Notes: a model not told the origin generated them from the sequence alone. A DNA stretch of 64,000 nt from Bradyrhizobium sp. sBnM-33 (GCF_032917945.1 NZ_CP136624.1:1302001-1366000); one strand, 5' to 3'; positions 51,740 to 60,590 are shown, counted from the first letter of the stretch. Made by a program: numbers and translations.

Positions 51740-52936
51740 CTAGAGCCCCAACACCATCTTCGCGACGATATCGCGCTGGATCTCGGATGAGCCGCCGAAG
51801 ATCGTATACGCCCGGCCGTTGAGATATTCCGGCACCACCGGCAGCATCTCCTCGGGGATGCCCGGTGCCTCGTTGAGCCGGTAGAGCGGCCGCATTGGTT
51901 CGACATAGAGGCCGTCATTGCCGATCACGTCGACGCCGAGCCGCGTCACCGCCTGGCGGATTTCGCTGACGCGCAGTTTTAGGAGCGACGACACCGCGCC
52001 AGGATTTTGCCCGGTCTGCAGCGCCGACAGCACGCGCAATTCCGTCATCTCGAGTGTATCGATATCGACCTCGATTTCCGACATCCGCACCGCGATATCG
52101 GGATCGTCGATGGCGCGGCCGGTCGCGTCAGATTCGGCAAGGCTAGAGACCGTCTTCAGCGCATCGCGCAGCTTGGCCGAGGCGATGCCGGAGCCGCGTT
52201 CGAACTCGAGCAGATATTTGCCGTAGGTCCAGCCCTTGCCTTCCTCGCCGACGCGGTTGGCGACGGGCACGCGCACGTCGTCAAAAAACACCTGGTTGAC
52301 CTCATGATCGCCACCGATGGTGAGAATCGGCCTTATGGTGATACCTGGCGTCTTCATGTCGATCAGGATGAAAGAGATGCCGTCCTGCTGCCGTTCGGTC
52401 TCGTTGGTGCGCACCAGCGCGAACATCCGGTTGGCATGGTGGGCGTGCGTCGTCCAGATCTTGGTGCCGTTGATAATGTACTCGTCGCCGTCGCGCACCG
52501 CGCGAGTTTTCAGCGAAGCGAGGTCGGAGCCGGAGCCCGGCTCGGAATAGCCCTGGCACCAGTAATCCTCGCCGGAGAGAATCCGCGGCAGATAAAAATT
52601 CTTCTGCTCGGGCGAGCCGAAGCCGATGATGACCGGGCCAACCATCTTGACGCCCATCACGTTCACGTTTGGCGCGCCGGCGCGGGCGCATTCGGCCTCA
52701 AAAATCCAGCGTTGCGCCGGCGTCCAGTCGGGCCCGCCATGATCTACCGGCCAGCCCGGCGCGCCCCAGCCCTTGTTGTGCAGCGCGCGCTGCCAGGCCA
52801 TGCCGATATCAGGATCGGAGAACACCGAAGGCGTCAGCGCGGTGGCGCGCTTCATTTCCGGCGTGAGGTTTGCTGCGATGAACTCGCGTACCTCTTTCTC
52901 GAAGGCGCGTTCTTCGGCGCTGAAGGTAAGATCCAT
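51740..52936 (-). CDS. Acyl-CoA dehydrogenase, large subunit type
   Basis: The 398-residue protein starts at ATG 52936 (AAAGGAAC upstream); the frame extends to 53128 but adds no homology. It has the family motifs Q-G-Y-S-E-P-G-S-G-S-D and T-K-I-W-T-T-H-A. The C-terminal catalytic-Glu motif is changed to I-F-G-G-S-S-E-I-Q-R. It sits 14 bases after another acyl-CoA dehydrogenase gene with a degenerate C-terminus. Such pairs form alpha2beta2 heteromers in steroid and side-chain degradation, so these two probably make one enzyme. Confidence 0.9.
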   Translation of the reverse strand: MDLTFSAEERAFEKEVREFIAANLTPEMKRATALTPSVFSDPDIGMAWQRALHNKGWGAPGWPVDHGGPDWTPAQRWIFEAECARAGAPNVNVMGVKMVGPVIIGFGSPEQKNFYLPRILSGEDYWCQGYSEPGSGSDLASLKTRAVRDGDEYIINGTKIWTTHAHHANRMFALVRTNETERQQDGISFILIDMKTPGITIRPILTIGGDHEVNQVFFDDVRVPVANRVGEEGKGWTYGKYLLEFERGSGIASAKLRDALKTVSSLAESDATGRAIDDPDIAVRMSEIEVDIDTLEMTELRVLSALQTGQNPGAVSSLLKLRVSEIRQAVTRLGVDVIGNDGLYVEPMRPLYRLNEAPGIPEEMLPVVPEYLNGRAYTIFGGSSEIQRDIVAKMVLGL

Positions 52937-52950
52937 GGCTAGCGTTCCTT

Positions 52951-54084
52951 TCAGGCCTGGACGGCGCGGCCGCCAAGGGCAGCGTGCCGGCGATAATGAT
53001 GGGCGCTGCCGCCGAACAGCGTCTCGAAGGTGAGCAGCCGTTTGAAGTAGGAGCCGATATCGAGCTCTTCGGTTACGCCCATCGCGCCATGAAGCTGGAC
53101 CGATTGCTCGGCGACGAAGCGGGCGCATTTACCGATCTTGGCTTTGGCGCCCGAAGCGGCACGGCTGCGCGCCACCGGTTCGGCATCGGCCATCAGTGCG
53201 GCGCGCAGCGCCATCGAGCGCGCTTCGTCGCACTGCATGGCCATATCCGCCAGGCGATGGCGGATCACCTGATTGGCCGATAGCGGTCGGCCGAACTGCT
53301 TTCGTATCTTGGTATATTCCAGCGTCTGGTCGAGCAGCGTCTGCATGATACCGACGGCTTCGGCACCGAGCGCAGCCATGGCGCGATCGACCGCGCCCTC
53401 GATCGCCGGCAGCGCGTCGCCGCCGTCGCCAAGCAGAGCATCGGCGGGAAGCTGCACATCCCTGAGTTCGAGGTTGCAGGCGCGGCCGCCACCAAGCCGG
53501 GGGAAGTCGCGTGCGGCGAGTCCGGGAATGCCGCGCGGCACGATGAACAGACCAAGCTTGCCGCCATCGATGCGCGCCGAGACGACGATCTGCGCGGCGG
53601 CGCTGCCGTCGAGGACGGCGGTCTTCTGCCCGTCGATACGCCAGCCGTCAGGTGTTCTCTTTGCTGTCGTAGCCACCTTGGCAAGGTCGTATCGCGCCTG
53701 TCGTTCGGAATGCGCGAATGCCAGAATCAGTGAACCATCGGCAATTTTCGGCAACAGTGCCTGCTTCTGCGCCTCAGAGCCGCATTCCGAGATCAACGAT
53801 GCGCCGATGACGACGGTTGAAAGATATGGTTCGGAAACGAGCGCACGTCCGAACGCCTCCATCAGGATGCCGATCTCGATCGCGCCGCCGCCGAGCCCGC
53901 CATGCGACTCGGCAATCGGCAGCGCCAACCAGCCGAGATCGGCGAACTGTTTCCAGATGTCGGCGCTGAAGCCGAGCGGATCATTGGCGATCCGGCGGCG
54001 ATGATCGGCGGTATAGGTCTCGCTGACGAAGCGGTCGGCACTTTCGCGCAGCAGCCGCTGCTCGTCGCTCAGGGTGAGGTCCAT
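52951..54084 (-). CDS. Acyl-CoA dehydrogenase, partner subunit
   Basis: The 377-residue protein has L-S-D-E-Q-R-L-L-R-E-S-A-D-R-F at the start and E-Q-S-V-Q-L-H-G-A-M-G-V-T near residue 330, both standard. Central active-site motifs are weak (A-F-A-H-S-E-R-Q-A replaces the usual E-x-G-S-D block). It is 14 bases upstream of the second dehydrogenase and 21 bases after the enoyl-CoA hydratase gene, forming an operon of acyl-CoA oxidation and hydration. A heteromeric FadE28/FadE29-like arrangement is inferred. Confidence 0.9.
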   Translation of the reverse strand: MDLTLSDEQRLLRESADRFVSETYTADHRRRIANDPLGFSADIWKQFADLGWLALPIAESHGGLGGGAIEIGILMEAFGRALVSEPYLSTVVIGASLISECGSEAQKQALLPKIADGSLILAFAHSERQARYDLAKVATTAKRTPDGWRIDGQKTAVLDGSAAAQIVVSARIDGGKLGLFIVPRGIPGLAARDFPRLGGGRACNLELRDVQLPADALLGDGGDALPAIEGAVDRAMAALGAEAVGIMQTLLDQTLEYTKIRKQFGRPLSANQVIRHRLADMAMQCDEARSMALRAALMADAEPVARSRAASGAKAKIGKCARFVAEQSVQLHGAMGVTEELDIGSYFKRLLTFETLFGGSAHHYRRHAALGGRAVQA

Positions 54085-54105
54085 CTGATTTGCTTTGCCT
54101 TTTTC

Positions 54106-54957
54106 TTAGCTGGCCTGTGCCGGTTTCCGGACGGAGGGATGGAGGCCCGCGGGATCGACGATCGTCCCGAATTCCTGCAGATTGTGCGCGTGGCAGAGCT
54201 GATGCAGCGCGAATGCCTGCTCGATCGCCGCAGGTTGTCCCATCACGTCGACTGAACGGTTGACCGCTTCCTTGGTCAGCTTCAGCGCGAAGGAAGGTTT
54301 TGCCGCGATCCTTTCAGCAAGCTTTATCACGAAGGGGGAAAGCTCGTCCCGCGGCACGACGTGGTTGACCATGCCGAGCCGGTGCGCTTCCTCCGCGCTC
54401 CAGACGTCGGCGGTGAACAGCAATTCCTTGGCCTTGCGCGGGCCGAGCTCCCAGGGATGCACGAACCATTCGACGCCGCAGACGCCCATGGTGACCACGG
54501 GATCACAGAACTCGGCATCATCGCTTGCGACAATGAGGTCGCAGGCCCACGCCAGCATCAATCCGCCGGCGATGCATTTGCCGTGCACTTCGGCAATCGT
54601 CGGCTTTGCGAGGTTGCGCCAGCGTCGCGTGATCTGCAGATAGATTTCCTGCTCGCGCGCAAAGCGGCCGTGGGCGTTGGGTTCGGCGAACCCGCCCCAA
54701 TTTCCGATCGGCGGAAAATCCACGCCGGCAGTGTTCTTAGCCGCCGGACGCAGATCATGCCCGGACGAAAAATGCGGGCCGTTGCCGGCGAGAACGATGA
54801 CCTTGACCGCATCGTCCTGCACCGCCTGATCGAAGGCGGCGTTGAGGTCGTAGGTCATCTGCAGGTTCTGCGCGTTGCGCGCCTCGGGCCGGTTCATCAC
54901 GATCCGCGCGATGCGCGGCTCCGGTCGCTCTACGACGATGGTTTCGAAAGCGGTCAA
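54106..54957 (-). CDS. Enoyl-CoA hydratase/isomerase family protein
   Basis: The 283-residue crotonase-fold protein has N-R-P-E-A-R-N-A-Q, the oxyanion-hole region S-S-G-H-D-L, and G-K-C-I-A-G-G-L-M-L-A-W. The residues D-A-E-F-C-D-P-V near 145 lie where the hydratase glutamates are found. It hydrates or isomerises an enoyl-CoA made by the downstream dehydrogenase pair. It is the first gene of this three-gene operon. A 160-base gap then leads to the divergent LemA gene. Confidence 0.9.
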   Translation of the reverse strand: MTAFETIVVERPEPRIARIVMNRPEARNAQNLQMTYDLNAAFDQAVQDDAVKVIVLAGNGPHFSSGHDLRPAAKNTAGVDFPPIGNWGGFAEPNAHGRFAREQEIYLQITRRWRNLAKPTIAEVHGKCIAGGLMLAWACDLIVASDDAEFCDPVVTMGVCGVEWFVHPWELGPRKAKELLFTADVWSAEEAHRLGMVNHVVPRDELSPFVIKLAERIAAKPSFALKLTKEAVNRSVDVMGQPAAIEQAFALHQLCHAHNLQEFGTIVDPAGLHPSVRKPAQAS

Positions 54958-55117
54958 TCGGCCCTCCCTCTATTATTGTCGGGCCATGTTGTTATTTCGG
55001 CGAATGATAGGCAAGGGCCATCGGGCTACAAAATGAACCTGAGGCAGGCTCGTGCCTTGCATGCCAGACGCAACCAATCAGATAGGTTGGCGTTGAACGT
55101 TTCTTTGGGAGAGTTCG

Positions 55118-55726
55118 ATGCGCAGATTTTTAACCGTGCTGGCGACGCTGTCGTGCCTGAGTCTGACCAATTGCGGCTACAACGCCATCCAGACCAATGA
55201 CGAGCGGGTCAAGTCCGGTTGGTCGGAAGTGGTCAACCAATACCAGCGCCGCGCCGATCTGGTGCCCAACCTCGTCAATTCCGTAAAAGGCTTTGCGCAG
55301 CAGGAAAAAGACGTGCTGCTCGGCGTCACCAATGCCCGCGCCAAGGTTGGCAGTATCCAGGCCACGCCGGAGGTGCTGAACGATCCCGCCGCGTTCCAGA
55401 AATTCCAGGCCGCCCAAAGCGAACTTACGAGCGCGCTGTCGCGGCTGTTGGTCGTCACCGAAAATTATCCGCAGCTCAAATCGGACGCGCTGTTTCGCGA
55501 TTTGATGGCGCAGCTCGAAGGCACCGAAAACCGCATCACGGTGGCGCGCAACCGCTACATCAAGGCGGTGCAGGACTATAACGTCGGCATCCGCACGTTC
55601 CCAAACAATCTGACGGCGATGGCGTTCGGCTACAAGGAAAAGCCGAATTTCGCGGTGGAGAACGAGAAGGCGATCTCGACGGCGCCGAAGGTTGACTTCA
55701 ATCCGACGCCGGCGCCCGCCAAGTAG
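55118..55726 (+). CDS. LemA family lipoprotein
   Basis: The 202-residue protein has a lipoprotein-type signal (L-S-C-L-S-L-T-N-C, lipobox cysteine) and then G-Y-N-A-I-Q-T-N-D-E-R-V-K-S-G-W, followed by Q-R-R-A-D-L-V-P-N-L-V, the LemA hallmark. The rest is helical, and a final proline-rich tail follows. LemA proteins are membrane-associated and usually cotranscribed with TPM-domain genes, as here. GGGAGAG lies about 5 bases before the ATG. The function is not established; membrane stress or surface roles are suggested. Confidence 0.92.
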   Translation: MRRFLTVLATLSCLSLTNCGYNAIQTNDERVKSGWSEVVNQYQRRADLVPNLVNSVKGFAQQEKDVLLGVTNARAKVGSIQATPEVLNDPAAFQKFQAAQSELTSALSRLLVVTENYPQLKSDALFRDLMAQLEGTENRITVARNRYIKAVQDYNVGIRTFPNNLTAMAFGYKEKPNFAVENEKAISTAPKVDFNPTPAPAK

Positions 55727-55746
55727 CGGCTGAAAAGGCCACCGCG

Positions 55747-56637
55747 ATGAACGCTGCGAGAGCGTCCCTTCTTGCGCTACTGCTGTGCTGGGCTGCTTCA
55801 GCCCTGGCGCTCGTCGCGGTTCCGCCCTTGAGCGGGCCGGTCGTCGATCAGACCGGCACGCTCACCGCCGGCGACATCGCCGCGCTGACGCAGCGGCTGA
55901 AGGATCTCGAGACGCGAAAGGGCAGCCAGATCGCGGTGCTGATCGTGCCGACGACCGACGGCGAGGCCATCGAGCAACTCGCGCTCCGCGTCGCGGAAGC
56001 CTGGAAGATCGGCCGCAAGAAAATTGACGACGGCGCGCTGCTCGTGATCGCCAAGAACGATCGCCGCTTGCGGATCGAGGTCGGCTACGGCCTCGAGGGC
56101 GCGCTCACCGATGCCACCACCAAGCGCATCATCGACGAGGACATCACGCCAAAATTCAAGAGCGGCGATTTCGCCGGCGGCGTTTCGGCAGGCGTCAACC
56201 GGATGATTGCGGTCGCCAATGGCGAGAAACTGCCGGAGCCGGAGCCGCCACACTGGCAAAGTCCCGGCCTGTCCAACTATGTCGACCCGTTCAATCCATT
56301 TATTCTCGTCTTCGTTTTCATTGTCGGCGGGGTGCTGAGGGCGGTGCTCGGCCGATTCATCGGCGCGGCGGCAACCGGCGGCATCGCGGGAATCTTCGGC
56401 TGGTTCGTTGCGGGATCGCTCGCAGCGGCTATCCTCATCGGCCTTATCGCGTTTGTCGTAAGTTTCCTCGTCCAGAACATGGGCTCGATGGGGCCAAGCG
56501 TGGGACGCCGCGGCAGAGACAGTGGATGGGTTGGTGGCAGCGGCGGCTCCTGGTCCGGCGGTAGCAGCTCCAGCGACAGCGGGTTCCGCGGTGGTGGCGG
56601 CAGCTTTGGCGGCGGCGGTGCATCGGGGAGCTGGTAG
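55747..56637 (+). CDS. TPM-domain membrane protein (YgcG-like)
   Basis: The 296-residue protein has a signal peptide, then a TPM domain (V-V-D-Q-T-G-T-L-T, near residue 35; G-S-Q-I-A-V-L-I-V-P-T, and R-I-E-V-G-Y-G-L-E-G-A-L-T-D). Two hydrophobic segments lie at about 185-240. The C-terminus is a Gly/Ser-rich tail ending G-G-G-G-A-S-G-S-W, typical of the family. It probably sits in the cytoplasmic membrane with its TPM domain outside. It lies 20 bases after LemA. Confidence 0.92.
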   Translation: MNAARASLLALLLCWAASALALVAVPPLSGPVVDQTGTLTAGDIAALTQRLKDLETRKGSQIAVLIVPTTDGEAIEQLALRVAEAWKIGRKKIDDGALLVIAKNDRRLRIEVGYGLEGALTDATTKRIIDEDITPKFKSGDFAGGVSAGVNRMIAVANGEKLPEPEPPHWQSPGLSNYVDPFNPFILVFVFIVGGVLRAVLGRFIGAAATGGIAGIFGWFVAGSLAAAILIGLIAFVVSFLVQNMGSMGPSVGRRGRDSGWVGGSGGSWSGGSSSSDSGFRGGGGSFGGGGASGSW

Positions 56638-56639
56638 AC

Positions 56640-57137
56640 ATGAGCATCAAACGTATCATCAGGCATCTTCTCCAGCATCACTGGCGCCGCCGCCGCGATT
56701 TCCCGCCAGCCGTCTTGGCGAGGATCGAACAGGCGATCAAAGCGGGCGAGGCAACTCATTCCGGACAGGTCCGTTTCGTGGTCGAAGGCGCGCTCGACGG
56801 CGCGCCGTTGTTTCGCAACCAACCCGCGCGAGAACGGGCGCTGGACGTCTTTTCGCATTTGCGGATATGGGATACCGCCGACAATAACGGCGTGCTGATC
56901 TATCTCTTGCTTGCCGATCACGACGTCGAGATCGTCGCCGACCGCGGCATCAATGCCAAGGTCGGCGCAGCCGGCTGGGAGAAGATCTGCAAGGAGATGG
57001 AAGCGGATTTCAGGGCAGGCGATTTCGAACGCGGTGTGATCAAGGGCGTCGCCGCGGTGTCGCGCGAATTGGCGACCCATTTTCCGAAGGCTGGCGGCGG
57101 GGCGAATGAGCTGCCGGACGCGCCGGTCGTGATGTAA
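56640..57137 (+). CDS. TPM-domain cytoplasmic protein
   Basis: The 165-residue protein carries a second TPM domain (residues about 25-150): G-Q-V-R-F-V-V-E-G, then N-N-G-V-L-I-Y-L-L-L-A-D-H and E-I-V-A-D-R-G-I. It has no signal or membrane segment; the N-terminus is basic (I-K-R-I-I-R-H-L-L-Q-H-H-W-R-R-R-R). Starting 2 bases after the preceding gene, it completes the LemA-TPM-TPM operon. Confidence 0.88.
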   Translation: MSIKRIIRHLLQHHWRRRRDFPPAVLARIEQAIKAGEATHSGQVRFVVEGALDGAPLFRNQPARERALDVFSHLRIWDTADNNGVLIYLLLADHDVEIVADRGINAKVGAAGWEKICKEMEADFRAGDFERGVIKGVAAVSRELATHFPKAGGGANELPDAPVVM

Positions 57138-57333
57138 CTCGCTATCACCGCCCTAAACCAATGGATAGTCGGCTCCACCAGTTTCCATGGTCCCAACCTA
57201 TACCTCGGTACGCTTTGGCCATACCGGCGTGCAATGGCGTCACCCGGCTCTGGGTGTTACCGATCGAGGTAGAAGTAGTAAGCGGAATGCAAAGCAACGG
57301 AACCGGACCTACGAGCCGGCAGTTGCGGGAAAG
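57138..57333. other. Unassigned leader before a strong terminator
   Basis: No gene is recognised in these 196 bases. They separate the TPM operon from the hairpin at 57334-57359, farther than usual for an operon terminator. A small RNA or long 3' untranslated region would fit. No tRNA-like or known riboswitch fold was visible. Confidence 0.35.
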
Positions 57334-57367
57334 GGTCGGCGGCGTAACGCCCGCCGGCCTTTCTCTT
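57334..57367 (+). terminator. Rho-independent terminator
   Basis: GGTCGGCGG (57334-57342) pairs with CCGCCGGCC (57351-57359), with one G-U wobble and an 8-base loop. TTTCTCTT follows. It should end plus-strand transcription from the LemA/TPM operon or from a transcript starting within the gap. Confidence 0.65.
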
Positions 57368-57406
57368 GATCGGGCGGCAAGCTGAGCCTCTCGACATGTA
57401 ACGGGA

Positions 57407-58020
57407 TCACGCCTTCACCGGAGGCCGCTCTCCCACCCGCGCCATCCAGGCCACGATATTGATGTTTGCCGTATCGAGCGGCTGGCCGACCTGGCCGGCG
57501 AAATCGAGCCAGCCATAGAGCAGGATATCGGCCAGCGTGAAGCGCTTGCTGCAGATATATTGGCGGCCATCGGCCATCTGGCCGTCGAGCCATTGCAGAC
57601 GGTTGGCGGCGATCATCTTCAGGCCGGGCGAGGCCTCGGGCGCACAGAGGATGCGCTTCTCGAAAAATTTAGGCCCTCTCCGAAACGAAAGCCGTTGGCG
57701 AGCGGCTCGCAGATGTTGAGATCGATGCGCCGCGTCCACATCCGGCATTCGGCGCGTTCTTCCGGCGTAGCGCCGATCAGCGGTGGGTTCGGACGCTTCT
57801 CTTCGAGATATTCGCAGATCGCGGTGATCTCGGACAGATAGCTGCCGTCGTCGAGTTCGAGCGTCGGCATCTGCCCGTGCGGATTGCGCTTCAAATGCTC
57901 GGCCTCGCGGTTCTCGCCCTTGCGCAGATCGACCGTCTGCTTCGGCATCTCCATGCCCTTTTCCGCCATGAACATGCGGACAATGCGCGGGTTCGGCCCG
58001 ACCGAGTCGTAAAGCTTCAT
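57407..58020 (-). pseudogene. Glutathione S-transferase, frameshifted
   Basis: ATG 58020 has AGGAGAG upstream. The first frame carries the thioredoxin-like domain (M-K-L-Y-D-S, then G-Q-M-P-T-L-E-L-D-D-G and E-S/I-x-A-I-C-E-Y-L pattern) as far as F-R-F-G-E-G-L. The alpha-helical domain continues in another frame from K-F-F-E-K-R-I-L to 57407. The shift lies at about 57671, next to an A/T homopolymer, and a one-base deletion explains it. Both parts are well conserved, so it is a recent lesion or a sequencing error. As read, only the N-terminal two thirds would be made. Confidence 0.8.
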
Positions 58021-58146
58021 GATGCTGTCTCTCCTGATGCTTTTTTTGCCGGCTTCGTTGTTGCGAACCGTTGAACAAGCCGCCGTTTCATTTGTCAAAT
58101 GGGCGGATCGCACATTCGCCGCTGCGGAATATGTCGCGGGGCTGGC

Positions 58147-58959
58147 CTAGCTGTCGTCGAGCTTGTTGAGGTCACGCACCGACTGCATGATCGGTTCGAA
58201 ATTCGCTCGCGCATCCAGCGCGTCGAATAATTGCGCAGTGTCCGACAACAATCCGTGCGAGCGCTGGATCGCGATCCGCACATCCTCCTGCGGCGTGTCG
58301 GACAGTCGCCCGTGGCCCGACAGCAGGATCTTTGAGTTCAGTCCCTTCAGCCGCTCCAGCGACTGAATGTAATCGGCGATGCTGCCCGAGCCGAACACGC
58401 CGCCCATGACGCCGCCGGGCATCAGCGTGTCAGAGGCAAACAATAGCCCCTTGTCCTGGTCGAACAGTGTGATGCAGGCCGAGGTGTGGCCGGGCGTGTA
58501 CATCACGTTAAGGCGGAAATTGCCGAGGTCGATCAAATTGCCTTCTTCCAGCCAGAGGTCGATGTTGATCGGCACGTTCGGCTCGTTGAACATCTTGCGC
58601 AGCATCGAGAAGTCGTCGCGCAGCATGATCTTGTTGGCGGCCAGCCTGTGCGCCGCGATGAAGGCTTGGCCGTGGAAGTGATAGGCTGCGCCGATGTGGT
58701 CGAGATGCTCGTGGCTCAGCACCACCATGTCGATATCGTCGGGTTTCACCCCGATGTAATTGAGGGATGTCAGCAGGTGCGGATAGTTCGAGGACAGCCC
58801 GACATCGATCAGGATGGTACGCGAGCTCCCGCGCACCAGATAGGCGTTCGCCGCGCGGTTCTTAAAGCGGACCTGATAAACGTCTTCGGCGGCCTGGATC
58901 AGCGAACAGACATCGCTGTCAAGCAGCGTCTTGAACGGGCTTGGTCTGCGCTCGCTCAT
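58147..58959 (-). CDS. Metallo-beta-lactamase-fold hydrolase
   Basis: The 270-residue protein has the metal motif L-S-H-E-H-L-D-H-I-G, a further histidine in T-P-G-H-T-S-A-C, and L-L-F-A-S-D-T-L-M. These are the standard two-zinc ligands. It resembles glyoxalase II-like or quorum-type lactone hydrolases; the substrate is unknown. The ATG overlaps the TGA of the upstream cyclic-nucleotide gene by one base, so both are translated together and the nucleotide sensor may control or accompany it. Confidence 0.9.
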   Translation of the reverse strand: MSERRPSPFKTLLDSDVCSLIQAAEDVYQVRFKNRAANAYLVRGSSRTILIDVGLSSNYPHLLTSLNYIGVKPDDIDMVVLSHEHLDHIGAAYHFHGQAFIAAHRLAANKIMLRDDFSMLRKMFNEPNVPINIDLWLEEGNLIDLGNFRLNVMYTPGHTSACITLFDQDKGLLFASDTLMPGGVMGGVFGSGSIADYIQSLERLKGLNSKILLSGHGRLSDTPQEDVRIAIQRSHGLLSDTAQLFDALDARANFEPIMQSVRDLNKLDDS

Positions 58960-59330
58960 CAACCGCCCGCGGTTCGGAAGGCGACCGTGTTGGATGCCCG
59001 CAGGCGCTTGCTGAGCGCATCCATGATCATCAGCGCAAAGGCCGGCTGCTGGCTGACCAGGTAGACGAAGCGGGCGTGATTGATCCGCATCACGCGGGTC
59101 TTCGGCGAGGCCGCAATGGCCGTTGCCGAACGCGCCGAGCCGTCGATGACCGCCATTTCGCCGAAGAACTCACCCTTGCCGAGCGTGACGATCACGGTCT
59201 TGCCGGCGCCGTTCATCTTGGCGATCTCGACCTTGCCGTCGAGCACGACGAACAGTTCCCGCCCGGTCGAGCCTTCCTCAAAAATGACGTCATCTACATC
59301 AAACTCGTTGATGCATTTCTCGATGGTCAT
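58959..59330 (-). CDS. Stand-alone cyclic nucleotide-binding domain protein
   Basis: The 123-residue protein is a single cNMP-binding domain: E-E-G-S-T-G-R-E-L-F-V-V-L-D-G-K, then the phosphate-binding cassette G-E-F-F-G-E-M-A-V-I-D-G-S-A-R-S-A-T. There is no DNA-binding domain, so it is not a Crp regulator. I chose ATG 59330 behind A-G-G-C-A-G-G-G-G-G; ATG 59369 lacks a site. It may bind cAMP or cGMP and act on the coupled hydrolase. The 235 bases upstream, shared with a divergent gene, hold nothing I can name. Confidence 0.85.
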   Translation of the reverse strand: MTIEKCINEFDVDDVIFEEGSTGRELFVVLDGKVEIAKMNGAGKTVIVTLGKGEFFGEMAVIDGSARSATAIAASPKTRVMRINHARFVYLVSQQPAFALMIMDALSKRLRASNTVAFRTAGG

Positions 59331-59565
59331 GGTGGCCCCCTGCCTTTCTGGCTGGTCGGTTGCGTCCATGTTAGTCGGGAAACAGACCGGTGCAAACGGA
59401 ACCACGGATGCCGCAGGGCAGCATAGGGGACTTGGGTCCGGATGGCGGTGTGCCGGCCAAAATCGGCCCGGATGAGTTCCTAAAATTTCGGTAAGGCCCG
59501 GGCCGGTAACGATTTGGCAAGCAATAAAAGTTACCAAATGGTCAATCAATTCTGGAGAATCCAAC

Positions 59566-60570
59566 GTGAGCGATCAGCAACCCCAGCCCACCAGCGGTGA
59601 CACCGGAACCCTTGGAGCCGGGCCAGCCGGGCCGGACAAGCCGGCGCTGAGCGAGCCGGTGGCCGCTGCGGCTGAGGTCGAGCCCGTGAGACTGGCGCCC
59701 GAGCAGGAAGAGACCGCACCGAAGCCTGACGCGCCTAAGCTGGAAGCTGCCGGCACGGAAGCGCCAAAGGTCGAAACGCCAAAGGTCGAGGCACCAAAAG
59801 TTGATGCTCCCAAGATCGACGCCGTAAAACCGGAAGCGCCGCGCTTCCCCGGCAATGTGACGATCATGTCGCCTGGCGACCGCGTTGGGGCCGATGCAAA
59901 GGCTGCGCCGGTGGAAGGGTCGTCCGGCAAGCGAAAAGTTGGAGCCATGGCTGCCGTCGTGGCCTTGGCAACGGTGGCGGGGGCGCTCGGTGGTGCGCTG
60001 GCAACCGCAGGCGTTGGAAAGCTGATGGCCGGCGATTCGGTCCAGGCGTCGGCGAAGGATAGCGCGCTTGAAGCCTCGGTGGCGCGGCTCGATGCCGAGA
60101 TCGGTGCACTGAAAGCCAGCCTGGAGCATACTTCCAAGACGACGACAGGCCAGCTCAACAAGGCCAGTGACCGCCTCGACAAGGTCGAAAAGGCCCAGGC
60201 CGAGCCGGCTGCGAAACTCGCCAAGCTCAGCGAGACCGTCGACAAGCTCCGCGCTGCCCAGGCTTCCGCAACGACGGCTGCCGTGCCGGCCCCTGCGAAG
60301 GAAGTGACCGGCTCAGTGCCGCAACAGGTTGCTGCCGCAGCGCCAGCACCCGCGGCTCCGCCCAAGCCTGAAGTCGCCCGGCTGCCAACCGTGGAGGGCT
60401 GGGTACTGCGCGATGTCGTCAACGGCAGCGCGCTGATCGAGGGCCGCCGCGGAATGTATGAGGTCTATGCCGGCGATCCCGTGCCCGGTCTCGGCCGGGT
60501 CGACGCCATTCGCAAGCAGGATGGCCGCTGGGTGGTCGTGACCAGCAAGGGCCTGATCGTCGCGCGATAA
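59566..60570 (+). CDS. Membrane-anchored protein with proline/lysine repeats and conserved C-terminal domain
   Basis: The 334-residue protein starts at GTG 59566 with GGAGA upstream. Residues about 60-95 repeat E-A-P-K-V-like units (E-A-P-K-V-E-T-P-K-V-E-A-P-K-V). A hydrophobic segment (M-A-A-V-V-A-L-A-T-V-A-G-A-L) near 130-155 should cross the membrane. A coiled-coil-like stretch follows (about 165-225). A compact C-terminal domain of about 60 residues (V-E-G-W-V-L-R-D-V-V, then G-D-P-V-P-G-L-G-R-V) follows a Pro/Ala linker. The layout resembles TolA-like envelope-spanning proteins. The function is unknown. Confidence 0.7.
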   Translation: MSDQQPQPTSGDTGTLGAGPAGPDKPALSEPVAAAAEVEPVRLAPEQEETAPKPDAPKLEAAGTEAPKVETPKVEAPKVDAPKIDAVKPEAPRFPGNVTIMSPGDRVGADAKAAPVEGSSGKRKVGAMAAVVALATVAGALGGALATAGVGKLMAGDSVQASAKDSALEASVARLDAEIGALKASLEHTSKTTTGQLNKASDRLDKVEKAQAEPAAKLAKLSETVDKLRAAQASATTAAVPAPAKEVTGSVPQQVAAAAPAPAAPPKPEVARLPTVEGWVLRDVVNGSALIEGRRGMYEVYAGDPVPGLGRVDAIRKQDGRWVVVTSKGLIVAR

Positions 60571-60590
60571 CGGCACGGCTAACGGACAGC

